In this document: piece by piece, positions 47,165 to 55,923 of the stretch
Numbering within the stretch: position 1 is the first letter of the stretch
How the letters are laid out: each line of letters starts with the position of its first letter
The notes under the pieces: generated by a model
The model's database searches: none
Told to the model about the DNA's origin: nothing
The model's input: only the letters and a program-made list of their open reading frames with translations
Position numbers and translations under genes: made by a program
Source of the DNA: Novosphingobium sp.
Lineage (GTDB): Bacteria > Pseudomonadota > Alphaproteobacteria > Sphingomonadales > Sphingomonadaceae
Direction of reading: 5' to 3'
Length of the DNA stretch: 64,000 nt
Assembly (NCBI RefSeq): GCF_030699305.1
Contig: NZ_JAUYNB010000038.1
Span: 186,001-250,000, forward strand

Positions 47165-47189
47165 ATTCTCTAGAATGGAGAATCTAGAG
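47165..47189. promoter_or_regulatory. Overlapping inverted repeats with CTAG cores
   Basis: ATTCTC-N7-GAGAAT overlapping CTCTAG-N10-CTAGAG. Confidence 0.45.
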
Positions 47190-47215
47190 TATTTATAAAT
47201 CAGGGAGAAGAAGAG

Positions 47216-48106
47216 ATGATTCGGTCAATGGCTTATCTTGGGCTGACCACGCCGGCTGTGGCCGAATGGCGCGGTTTCGGGTCCGACATTCTGGGGCTTC
47301 ACCTGATTGACGATGGCGCCGATGGCGCGGCGCGGTTCCGCATGGACGATGCCGATTGCCGCCTGTGGGTGCATCCCGGCGCGCAGAACGACATTGCCTA
47401 TATCGGCTGGGCTTTGTCCGGCGAGGCCGAGGCGCTTGCCCTGAAAGCCCGGATCGAGGCGGCGGGGCCAGTGCTGACCAAGGCCAGCGCGGACGAAGCC
47501 GCCGCACGACGGGTTGCGGGCTTTTATTCGTTCACCGATCCGATGGGCTTTCGCCACGAACTGGCTTGGGGTCAGTTTGTTTCCCCCGCCAGCTTCACGC
47601 CGGGCTGGCCGATGAGCGGGTTCAAGACCGGCGATCAGGGCATGGGCCATATCGTCCTGCTGGTGCCGGATCTGGCAGCGGCGGACCGGTTCTACCGCGA
47701 TGTGCTGGGCTTCAACCAGTCGGATCGGATCACCGACGGCGGGCGGGAACTGCTGTTCTATCACTGCAACGGCCGCCACCATTCGCTGGCCATCGGCAGC
47801 CCGGCACCGGGGATGCGCGGCGCGCACCACCTGATGCTGGAAGTCAATTCGCTCGACGATGTCGGCATCGCGGTCGATCGCTGCGCGGAGCTGGACGTGC
47901 CGGTCAGCAAGTCGATCGGGTGTCACACCAACGACCGGATGGTGTCGACCTACATCTTTTCACCGTCGGTCCTGCGGATCGAATACGGCTTTGGCGGGCT
48001 GGCCATCGACGATTTGTGGGAGCCGAAGAGCTACACCCGCACGTCGATCTGGGGGCACAAGGAACTGCGTCCCGACCTGCCGCCCGCGATGATCGTCGGA
48101 AACTGA
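47216..48106 (+). CDS. Type I extradiol dioxygenase (two-domain VOC, BphC/HsaC-like)
   Basis: GHIVLLVPDLAAADRFYRDVLGFNQSDRI, GAHHLMLEVNSLDDVGIAVDRC, LRIEYGFGG. Confidence 0.88.
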   Translation: MIRSMAYLGLTTPAVAEWRGFGSDILGLHLIDDGADGAARFRMDDADCRLWVHPGAQNDIAYIGWALSGEAEALALKARIEAAGPVLTKASADEAAARRVAGFYSFTDPMGFRHELAWGQFVSPASFTPGWPMSGFKTGDQGMGHIVLLVPDLAAADRFYRDVLGFNQSDRITDGGRELLFYHCNGRHHSLAIGSPAPGMRGAHHLMLEVNSLDDVGIAVDRCAELDVPVSKSIGCHTNDRMVSTYIFSPSVLRIEYGFGGLAIDDLWEPKSYTRTSIWGHKELRPDLPPAMIVGN

Positions 48107-48159
48107 AGCAAGCCGCGTCCGGTCCATCCGGCGCCCAATCGAAGCAAGAGGACAGCAGC

Positions 48160-49377
48160 ATGCAGGTATCGAAAATCACCGCAGCGGGAGAAGCTGAAGT
48201 CACCAATGTCGCCGATGTCCGCGCGCGGATCGAAGCGGCGATGCCGGTGCTGGCGGAAGAAGCGCTGACCAGCGAGGAACTGGGCAAGCTGACGCCCAAG
48301 ACCCATGAAATCCTGCGCGACAGCGGCATCATCCGCATTTTTCAGCCCAAGGAATACGGCGGGCTGGAAGGCAACCCGGTGGAATTCGCCCGGTTGATCA
48401 TGGACCTGGCGTCAAACGCCCCGTCGGCGGGCTGGGTCTGCGGCGTGGTCGGGCTGCACAGCTTCGAATTCGCGCAGACCGATCCGCGCCTGCAGGAAGA
48501 AGTCTGGGGCAAGGACGTCGATACCTGGACCGCGTCGCCCTATGCGATGTTCGGCCGCGCCACCAAGGTGGAGGGCGGCTGGCGGCTGACCGGACGCTGG
48601 CCGTTCTCGTCGGGCACCGACTATTGCGAATGGGCGGTCGTCGGCGGGCTGGTGGAACTGGAACCGGGTTCGGGCCAGTTTACCGAGCCGCACCACTTCA
48701 TCATGCCGCGCAGCGACTATGAAATTCACCACGACAGCTGGGACACGATGGGCCTGCGCGGCACCGGGTCCAAGGATATCGAGGCTCAGGACATCTTCGT
48801 GCCGGATTACCGCGTGCTGGGCGTGAAGAAGCTGAACGCGCGCGATTATCACCGCGCCAACCGCCCGGATTCGCGGCTCTACGAAGTGCCGTTCGATTAC
48901 CTGTTCCCCGGCGTGATCTCGGCCTCGACCATTGGCATCGCCGAGGGCGTTGTGCGCAGCTATCAGGAATATTCGGCGGAACGCGTCAACCGCGGCGGGA
49001 TCAAGTCGATCGATAACCCCTACCAAATGGCTGCGCTGGGTTCGGCGCTGGCGGATATCGCAGCATCGCGCCTGCAACTGCTCGACGGTTTGCAGCAAGC
49101 CTATGACATCGCGATGGCGGGCGGCACCGTGCCCAATTCGCTGCAACACGAAGCCCGCCGCAACCAGGTCCGCGCGGTCCGCCGCGCCGCCGATGCTGCG
49201 CGTACCGTGTTTGACACCGTGGGCGGCAACGTGGCGCGCGTGTCCAACCCGATCCAGCGCTTCTATCGCGATATGTCGGTGGCGATGTGCCACGCCTGTA
49301 ACGTGGATGAGCCGGTCTATGCCGCGCAGGCCGCCTATATGTTCGGCAAGCCCATCCCGGCTGGCGTGATCGTCTGA
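48160..49377 (+). CDS. Flavin-dependent monooxygenase oxygenase component (acyl-CoA dehydrogenase-fold, HsaA/HpaH C2-like)
   Basis: GIIRIFQPKEYGGLEGNPVEFARLIMDLASNAPSAGWVCGVVGLHSFEFA; LTGRWPFSSGTDYCEWAVVGG; DTVGGNVARVSNPIQRFYRDMSVAMCHA. Confidence 0.85.
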   Translation: MQVSKITAAGEAEVTNVADVRARIEAAMPVLAEEALTSEELGKLTPKTHEILRDSGIIRIFQPKEYGGLEGNPVEFARLIMDLASNAPSAGWVCGVVGLHSFEFAQTDPRLQEEVWGKDVDTWTASPYAMFGRATKVEGGWRLTGRWPFSSGTDYCEWAVVGGLVELEPGSGQFTEPHHFIMPRSDYEIHHDSWDTMGLRGTGSKDIEAQDIFVPDYRVLGVKKLNARDYHRANRPDSRLYEVPFDYLFPGVISASTIGIAEGVVRSYQEYSAERVNRGGIKSIDNPYQMAALGSALADIAASRLQLLDGLQQAYDIAMAGGTVPNSLQHEARRNQVRAVRRAADAARTVFDTVGGNVARVSNPIQRFYRDMSVAMCHACNVDEPVYAAQAAYMFGKPIPAGVIV

Positions 49378-49408
49378 TCCGGCAACCGGACTGAAAGGGG
49401 AGGCGGGC

Positions 49409-50416
49409 ATGGCGTCTGACGCGATCGATCAAGCGGTGCTGGACCAGTGGCGCGCACACAACCTTGCGCCGTTGTGGCTCAGCCCCACCGCGCACAAGCC
49501 GCCCGCGCCGCCGCAGGCCGCGCACTTGTGGGAATGGGCCAAGACTCGCCCGCTGCTGGAGCACGCCTTCAGCGCGACCTCGCCCGACGTGGTGGAGCGG
49601 CGCGTGCTGCAATACCTGACGCCCTATGCGAAGGGGCCGGAGGATGAATACACCGTCGGCACGATGCTGGCCTGCGTGCAGTGCCTGCTGCCGGGTGAGA
49701 CCGCGCGCCCGCATCGCCATTCGATGGGCGCACTGCGCTTCGTGCTGGAAGGCAGCGGCGCGACCACCTTCGTCAACGGCAAGCCCTGCCCGATGGAATA
49801 CGGCGACCTGATCCTGACGCCCGCATGGTGCTGGCACGAACACCGCCACGAAGGCGATGCGCCGGTGCTGTGGCTCGATGCGCTGGACGTGCCGCTGCAC
49901 GGCTATCTCGGCACCGGCAAGTTTCAGCCGCCGCCGGTCATGGACCTGCCCGAAACGCTGCCCGATGCGGCGCTCTCGGCGGTCGGCTTCCTGCCGGCCG
50001 AGGGCGTGCCGGAAGCGAGCCATTCGCCGGTGTTCCGCTATCCCTATGCCGACGCGAAACGGGCGCTGGCGAGCACCCCGCCTGCGGCCGATGGCTCACG
50101 CACGATCCGTTATTCCAATCCGGCTACGGGCGGGCAGGCTCAGGCGCTGCTCGACTGCACGATGGTTGCGCTGGAGCAGGGCCGCCCCACCACGGCCCGG
50201 CGCAGCAATGCCAGCACGGCCTGCCTCGTCGTGGCCGGATCGGGCCGCTCGACGATTGGCGACAAGGTGATCGAGTGGGGCGAGAAGGACTTCTTCACGA
50301 TCCCGCAGGGCAATTTCGCCAGCCACGAAGCGACCAGCGGCGAGGCCCACCTGTTCATGCTGTCCGACCGCGACGTGATGCGGCGGCTGGGCGTGCTGAC
50401 CGAAGAAACCGCCTGA
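49409..50416 (+). CDS. Bicupin dioxygenase, gentisate 1,2-dioxygenase-like
   Basis: CLLPGETARPHRHSMGALRFVLEGSGATTFVNGKPCPMEYGDLILTPAWCWHEHRHEGDAPVLWLDALDVPL. Confidence 0.88.
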   Translation: MASDAIDQAVLDQWRAHNLAPLWLSPTAHKPPAPPQAAHLWEWAKTRPLLEHAFSATSPDVVERRVLQYLTPYAKGPEDEYTVGTMLACVQCLLPGETARPHRHSMGALRFVLEGSGATTFVNGKPCPMEYGDLILTPAWCWHEHRHEGDAPVLWLDALDVPLHGYLGTGKFQPPPVMDLPETLPDAALSAVGFLPAEGVPEASHSPVFRYPYADAKRALASTPPAADGSRTIRYSNPATGGQAQALLDCTMVALEQGRPTTARRSNASTACLVVAGSGRSTIGDKVIEWGEKDFFTIPQGNFASHEATSGEAHLFMLSDRDVMRRLGVLTEETA

Positions 50417-50434
50417 ACGGGAACGGCCCAGACG

Positions 50435-51322
50435 ATGAAAATTGCGATTTACGACGATGGCCAGCTGGGCCTGGTGCAGGACGGCATGGTTCACGATGTC
50501 AGCGCGGCGCTGGCCGTGCTGCCGCAGGGGGACAAGCCCTGGCTGGCGACCCACGGCGACCCGCTGATCCGGCACCTCGACGTGCTGAAGGACGCGATTG
50601 CCGCCGCCCTGCCGGGCGCAGCGGCCAAGCCGGTGGCCGAGGCGAAGTTCCTGTCGCCCGTGCAGCGCCCCAGCAAGATCATCGGCGTGCCGGTCAACTA
50701 TCACGAACACGTGGTGGAGGCGGAATCCGATGTCGCCACGTTCTCCGACCGGTTCCGGGGCAGCATCGAGCAGCAGGGCTTCTTCCAGAAAGCGGTCAGC
50801 GCGCTGGTCGGGCCGGGCGAGGGGATTGCCTTGCGCTTTCCGGACCGCCGCAACGATCACGAGATGGAACTGGGCGTGGTCATCGGTCGCACGGCCAGCA
50901 ACATTGGCGTGGACGAGGCGCTGTCGGTGATCGCGGGCTATGCCATCGCGCTCGACATGGTGGTGCGCGGGCCGGAAGATCGCAGCTTGCGCAAGTCGGG
51001 TGACAGCTTTGCCGTGCTGGGTCCATGGCTGGTCACGGCGGACGAAGTGGCCGATCCGCAGGCGCTGGATTTCTTCCTCAACGTCAACGGCGAACCGCGT
51101 CAGGCGTCGAACACCGGGCGCATGATCATGTCGATTGCCGAGCAGATCGCTTATGCCTCGCGCTTCTACACGCTCCATCCGGGTGACATCATCATGACCG
51201 GCACCTGCGAAGGCGTCGGCCCGGTTGTGCCGGGCGATACCATCACCTGCGGGATCACCGGCGTGGCCGACATGACGGTCGCCATCCATCCCGCCTATGC
51301 CGACAAGAGGGTCCTGAAGTGA
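50435..51322 (+). CDS. Fumarylacetoacetate hydrolase family protein (fumarylpyruvate hydrolase-like)
   Basis: IIGVPVNYHEHVVEAE, HEMELGVVIGRTASN, HPGDIIMTGTCEGVGPVVPGDTITCGI. Confidence 0.88.
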   Translation: MKIAIYDDGQLGLVQDGMVHDVSAALAVLPQGDKPWLATHGDPLIRHLDVLKDAIAAALPGAAAKPVAEAKFLSPVQRPSKIIGVPVNYHEHVVEAESDVATFSDRFRGSIEQQGFFQKAVSALVGPGEGIALRFPDRRNDHEMELGVVIGRTASNIGVDEALSVIAGYAIALDMVVRGPEDRSLRKSGDSFAVLGPWLVTADEVADPQALDFFLNVNGEPRQASNTGRMIMSIAEQIAYASRFYTLHPGDIIMTGTCEGVGPVVPGDTITCGITGVADMTVAIHPAYADKRVLK

Positions 51323-52305
51323 GCAAGCTGCAACTTTCCGTCGCCGTCGGCAATTACGACCGCTGCCGTCCGCTGTTTGACGGGGATGTGCAGATCGATG
51401 GCGTCGATCCGGTGTTCATGCGCCTTTCGCCAGAGGAAATCTTCTTCCGCGCGTTCCGGCAGGCCGAGTTTGACATTTGCGAACTGTCGTTGTCCTCCTC
51501 GACCGTGAAAGCGGCGAACGGCACGCTGCCCTATGTCGGCGTGCCCGCGTTCCTGTCGCGGATGTTCCGCCATTCGGCGTTCTATGTCCGCAAGGACCGG
51601 ATCAAGCGGCCCGAAGACCTGAAGGGCAAGAAAGTCGGCCTGCCCGAATACCAGCTGACCGCGATGGTCTGGATTCGCGCGTTTCTGGAACAGGATTACG
51701 GCGTGGCGCCCGAAGACATAACCTGGGTGCGCGGCGGGATTTCCGATGCGGACCGGCCGGAAAAGATCAAGCTCGACCTGCCGGAGGGCATCCGCCTGAT
51801 CGACGCGCCGGAAGGCAAGACGATTTCCCAGTTGCTGGCCGAGGGCGAGATCGACGGCTACATCGCCCCGCGCGCGCCGGATCTGCCCGCTGGCACGCCC
51901 AACATCGGCTGGCTGTTCGACGACCCGATGGTCGAGGCGATGTCCTATTACCAGCGCCGCCAGATCTTCCCGATCATGCACATCGTCGGCGTGCGCCGGT
52001 CGATTGCCGATGCCCATCCGTGGCTGCCCGGCGCGGTGCTGAAGGCGTTTACCGAGGCCAAGGACCAGTGCCTGGAACACTTGCGCGAAACGTCGGCCTG
52101 CAAGATCACCATGCCGTTCGTGGATGAACGCCTGCACGCCGACATGGCGCTGATGGGCGAGGATTTCTGGACTTATGGCATCGAAAAGAACCGTCACGTG
52201 CTGGAGGACTTCTTCGCCCAGCATCACCGCCAGGGCCTGTCCTCGCGGCTGGTGACGCCGGAAGACCTGTTCCACCCGGCGACGTTCGAGCAGTTTACGA
52301 TCTGA
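51319..52305 (+). CDS. 4,5-dihydroxyphthalate decarboxylase-like protein
   Basis: LSVAVGNYDRCRPLFDGDVQIDGVDPVFMRLSPEEIFFRAFRQAEFDICELSLSS; PVFLSRMFRHSAFYV-like segment. Confidence 0.82.
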   Translation: MSKLQLSVAVGNYDRCRPLFDGDVQIDGVDPVFMRLSPEEIFFRAFRQAEFDICELSLSSSTVKAANGTLPYVGVPAFLSRMFRHSAFYVRKDRIKRPEDLKGKKVGLPEYQLTAMVWIRAFLEQDYGVAPEDITWVRGGISDADRPEKIKLDLPEGIRLIDAPEGKTISQLLAEGEIDGYIAPRAPDLPAGTPNIGWLFDDPMVEAMSYYQRRQIFPIMHIVGVRRSIADAHPWLPGAVLKAFTEAKDQCLEHLRETSACKITMPFVDERLHADMALMGEDFWTYGIEKNRHVLEDFFAQHHRQGLSSRLVTPEDLFHPATFEQFTI

Positions 52306-52323
52306 TTTTTCGGGACCAGTCCC

Positions 52324-52365
52324 AAAAAAAGGGCCACCTGCCGATCCGGCGGGTGGCCCTTTTTT
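52324..52365. terminator. Bidirectional rho-independent terminator between convergent operons
   Basis: A7-GGGCCACCTGCCG-ATC-CGGCGGGTGGCCC-T6, 13-bp stem with one G-T/mismatch. Confidence 0.9.
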
Positions 52366-52379
52366 CGTGTGCCTTGCGA

Positions 52380-53519
52380 TCAGGCTGTGAAGCCGAACTC
52401 CGCCGCGATGGCGTCCGCATCGGCGTTGAGCACCGGGGGCGGGGGAGGATCGTCGCGGCGCGCGCCGTCGAGGCGGATCGGGCTTTTGATGCCGATCACT
52501 TCGCCCATGTCCGGATGGACCGTGCGGGCGAAGGTGCCAAGGTGGCGGACTTGCGGATCGTCGGCCACTTCGTCCACCCGGTTGACCGGCGCGCCCGGCA
52601 CGCCTTCGGCGGCAAGGCGGCGGGTCCACTCTGCGCGGGGGCGGGCAGCGAACACGTCCAGCAGGATTTCGCGCAGTTCAGGGTAATGCTTCGTCCGTGC
52701 CGTCGGGGTGGCAAAGCGTTCATCGGCGGCCAGATCGGGCCGCTCGATCGCTTTCAGCAGCCCTTCCCAGAACTTCTGCACGGATGAGAAGTGGACCGTC
52801 ACCAGCAGGCCGTCAGCGGCGCGCAGGGTATAGGCCTGCGAAATCCGCACCCGCGTTTCCGGGCCGGAGACGACGCCCGCGCGGGTGAACTGGGCGAAGG
52901 CATCGGGCATGAACGAGATCGCCGCTTCGAGCATGTTGACCTCGACATGGCCGCCCTGGCCCGTGGCGGTGCGGCGCAGCAGCGCGCCGAGGATGCCCTG
53001 CGCGGCGTACATGCCGGTGATGTTGTCGGCGATGGTCGGGCCGGACATCCGGGGTTCGGCCGGGTCCAGCAGCAGCGATGACAGGCCCGACAGTGCCAGC
53101 GGTACGCTGTCATAGGCCGGGCGGTCCTTGTAGGGGCCGTCAGTGCCGAACCCGGTGATCGAAGCGCGGATCAGGCGCGGGTTGAGCGCGCGGAGGGCCG
53201 CGCTATCCAGCCCCAGCTTCTCCATCACGCCGGGGCGGAAGTTTTCCAGCACCACGTCGGCGCGTTCCAGCAGGCGCTTGAGGTTCGCCAGCCCTTCGGG
53301 TGAGCGCAGGTCCAGCTGCACGCTTTCCTTGCCGCGGTTATAGGCCACGAACGGCGGGCTGTAGCGCCCGCCGCCATGCGCGCGGAACGGATCGCCGGTT
53401 TCGGGCAGCTCCACCTTGATCACCCGCGCGCCCATGTCGGACAGCATCATCCCCGCCAGCGGCGCGGTGACCATCGTCCCCAGTTCGACGACCAGCACCC
53501 CGGACAGCACGTCCTGCAT
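52380..53519 (-). CDS. CaiB/BaiF family CoA-transferase
   Basis: MQDVLSGVLVVELGTMVTAPLAGMMLSDMGARVIKVE...NRGKESVQLDLRSPEG. Confidence 0.92.
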   Translation of the reverse strand: MQDVLSGVLVVELGTMVTAPLAGMMLSDMGARVIKVELPETGDPFRAHGGGRYSPPFVAYNRGKESVQLDLRSPEGLANLKRLLERADVVLENFRPGVMEKLGLDSAALRALNPRLIRASITGFGTDGPYKDRPAYDSVPLALSGLSSLLLDPAEPRMSGPTIADNITGMYAAQGILGALLRRTATGQGGHVEVNMLEAAISFMPDAFAQFTRAGVVSGPETRVRISQAYTLRAADGLLVTVHFSSVQKFWEGLLKAIERPDLAADERFATPTARTKHYPELREILLDVFAARPRAEWTRRLAAEGVPGAPVNRVDEVADDPQVRHLGTFARTVHPDMGEVIGIKSPIRLDGARRDDPPPPPVLNADADAIAAEFGFTA

Positions 53520-54691
53520 CAAAGGCCTGCGTTCTTGATGATCGAGCGCGCCATCGTGGTCTTCAGCACTTCGGTCGGCCCTTCGGTGATCCGGAAGCTG
53601 CGCAGGTCGCGCCAATAGCGTTCCAGCGGGGTTTCGCGGGTCAGGCCCATGCCGCCGTGCAGTTGCAGGCAGTCATCGATCACCTTGAAGCCGTTTTCGA
53701 CGCCGGTGATCTTGGCCATGAAGGTTTCGACCCGTGCGTCCTGGCCCAGGTCTGCCTTCGCAGCGGCATCGTGAACCATCAGGCGCGTGGCGTGGAGCGC
53801 CATGTAGCCATCGGCCAGCATCCACTGCACGCCCTGCCGGTCCGCCAGCAGCGCGCCGAAGGTCTTGCGCTGCTTGATGTAGGCGGCGGTCATTTCCAGA
53901 CAGCGCGCCATCGCCCCGCAGGAATGCGCGCCGTGGCGGATGCGGCCGTGGTTGATGTAGTTCTGCGCCAGCGTGAAGCCCATGCCCTCGCCGCCGATCA
54001 GGTTCTCCGCCGGGATTTCCGCGTCCTCGAAAATGATCTCATAAGGGGTGTCGCCCATCATCGTCATTTCCGCCGGGCCGATCTTCACCCCCGGCGTATT
54101 CATGTCGACGATGAAGCAGGAAATGCCCCCGCGCGCCCCCTTGGCCGGGTCGGTCACGGCCATGACTTGCGCGAAGTCGGCGGTGGCGGCCTTGGTGATG
54201 TAGCGCTTGTTGCCGGTGATCTTCCAGCCATTGTCCGTCCGCACCGCGCGGGTCCGCATCGAAGCCGGGTCGGAGCCGGCGTCCGGTTCGGTCTGGGCAA
54301 AGCAGGCCTTCAGTTCCCCGCGCAGCACTGGCATCAGGTATTTGTCCCGCATCTCGCCCTGCAAGGACAGCAGGATCGGGCCGATGGTCGGCCCGAAAAT
54401 GCCGTGATCTCTGGCCGAAACGGCGGTGGTGCGGGCGATTTCCTCCCAGAAGATCGCCAGCGCCAGCAGGCCCAGGTCCGCGCCGCCCAGATCAGCCGGA
54501 ACGTCCATCAGCCAGAACCCCGCCGCCTTTGCCTTGGCCGCGACGGCGTCCTCGACGTCGCGTGGCAGCTTGCCCTCGATCGTGACGTGCTTTTCCAGCG
54601 GGCGCAGTTCGCGGTCCACGAAGCGGCGGATGTTGTCGCGGAACTGGATCAGCTCGTCCGGCAGGTTATGGTCGGGCATGGTTTCGTACAT
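53519..54691 (-). CDS. Acyl-CoA dehydrogenase
   Basis: CFAQTEPDAGSDPASMRTRA, GWKITGNKRYITKA, DDCLQLHGGMGLTRETPLERYWRDLRSFRITEGPTEV. Confidence 0.92.
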   Translation of the reverse strand: MYETMPDHNLPDELIQFRDNIRRFVDRELRPLEKHVTIEGKLPRDVEDAVAAKAKAAGFWLMDVPADLGGADLGLLALAIFWEEIARTTAVSARDHGIFGPTIGPILLSLQGEMRDKYLMPVLRGELKACFAQTEPDAGSDPASMRTRAVRTDNGWKITGNKRYITKAATADFAQVMAVTDPAKGARGGISCFIVDMNTPGVKIGPAEMTMMGDTPYEIIFEDAEIPAENLIGGEGMGFTLAQNYINHGRIRHGAHSCGAMARCLEMTAAYIKQRKTFGALLADRQGVQWMLADGYMALHATRLMVHDAAAKADLGQDARVETFMAKITGVENGFKVIDDCLQLHGGMGLTRETPLERYWRDLRSFRITEGPTEVLKTTMARSIIKNAGL

Positions 54692-54741
54692 GACTTGGCG
54701 CTTCTCCAGGCGGCGGGGCCGGTTCGGTCAGGTGGCAGGGT

Positions 54742-55923
54742 TCAGGAAACGGCTTCGTTGACCTGCTTGGGCATGTGGGCATCGTGTGACAGGCGCTGCC
54801 ACTGCTTGCCCGGCTGGCCCTGCTCGATCGCCTCCATCTCGCGCCAGTAGACGCGGCGCAGCGTGACGATGCCCATATCCGAACGGCCCAGCTTTTCCTG
54901 CGACCGGTCGACAATCGCGCCCTGCCCGACGGCGGCGACATAGTCCTGCGCTGAGGTCAGCTGGACCAGCTTGTCGTCCGGCATCTTGTTCTCGAAGAAC
55001 AGCTCGTCGTGGTGGTCGGCAGGGTTGTATTCGGAATACTTCTCGAAATATTCGCGGATGCGGGCGTCGGTGGCCGGATCGGTCGAGGGGATCGAATAGA
55101 TCAGGAACCGCATGGTGTTCTCATCGTCCACCGGGGTCATCCATACGCCCACGTCCACCCACGGATCGTCGGCTTCCAGCGTCGGGTGGGATACGTGGTT
55201 GTTGTTGGGGAAGGTCCAGTCCGACACGCGGGTCGACCCGGCGGAACGCACGGCGGTCTGGCGGATGCCGGCGTCGGTTTCTTCATACGACAGTGTCGGG
55301 ATGGTCGACGCGACGACTTTGCCAAACGAGCCAACATTGCCCCAGTGGTGGACAAAGCTGACATGGACCGCGTCGAGCGAGTTTTCGACCTGTTGCAGCC
55401 AGTTGCACGGCCAGGTTTCCAGCCGCGCGAATTGCAGCGCGCCGGGGCGTTCGAACACCGACTTGCGCGGCAGTTCAAATTCCGGCGCCTCGCCTTCGCC
55501 CATATAGGCAAAGATCAGCCCGGCGTATTCGTGGGTGGGATAGCTGACCACGCGGATGTTGGGCTGCTTGGTGTCCGGTTCCGCCGGGCGGTGGGTGCAC
55601 TGGCCCGTGCCATTGAACTGCCAGCCGTGATAAAGGCAGCGGATCTCGTCCCCATCGACCCAGCCATTGGCGAGCAGCGTCAGCCGGTGCGGGCAATAGC
55701 CACCGACCAGATAGGCCTGGCCGCTGTCGCCGCGATAGAGCGTCAGGGTTTCGCCCATGACCTTCACGGTCTTGGCCTTGCCCGCGACCAGCGCCTCGGC
55801 AATTGCGACGGGCTGCCAGAACTTGCGCAGCAGCTTGCCCATGCTGGTAACCGCGCCGGTCAGGTGCAACTGGCGCAGGCGTTCCGCCATGGGAAGGGGA
55901 GTGGTGGCATCGCTCATCGTCAT
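54742..55923 (-). CDS. Rieske non-heme iron oxygenase, catalytic subunit
   Basis: Rieske CPH...CLYH in GGYCPHRLTLLANGWVDGDEIRCLYHGWQF. Confidence 0.92.
   Translation of the reverse strand: MTMSDATTPLPMAERLRQLHLTGAVTSMGKLLRKFWQPVAIAEALVAGKAKTVKVMGETLTLYRGDSGQAYLVGGYCPHRLTLLANGWVDGDEIRCLYHGWQFNGTGQCTHRPAEPDTKQPNIRVVSYPTHEYAGLIFAYMGEGEAPEFELPRKSVFERPGALQFARLETWPCNWLQQVENSLDAVHVSFVHHWGNVGSFGKVVASTIPTLSYEETDAGIRQTAVRSAGSTRVSDWTFPNNNHVSHPTLEADDPWVDVGVWMTPVDDENTMRFLIYSIPSTDPATDARIREYFEKYSEYNPADHHDELFFENKMPDDKLVQLTSAQDYVAAVGQGAIVDRSQEKLGRSDMGIVTLRRVYWREMEAIEQGQPGKQWQRLSHDAHMPKQVNEAVS

Noticed and set aside
47356-48159. N-terminal extension of the 47356..49377 ORF
   Set aside because: Overlaps the extradiol dioxygenase gene out of frame; the real start of the flavin monooxygenase is ATG 48160 (MQVSKITAAGEAEV).
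53657-54850. 397-aa plus-strand ORF
   Set aside because: Antisense to an unambiguous acyl-CoA dehydrogenase.
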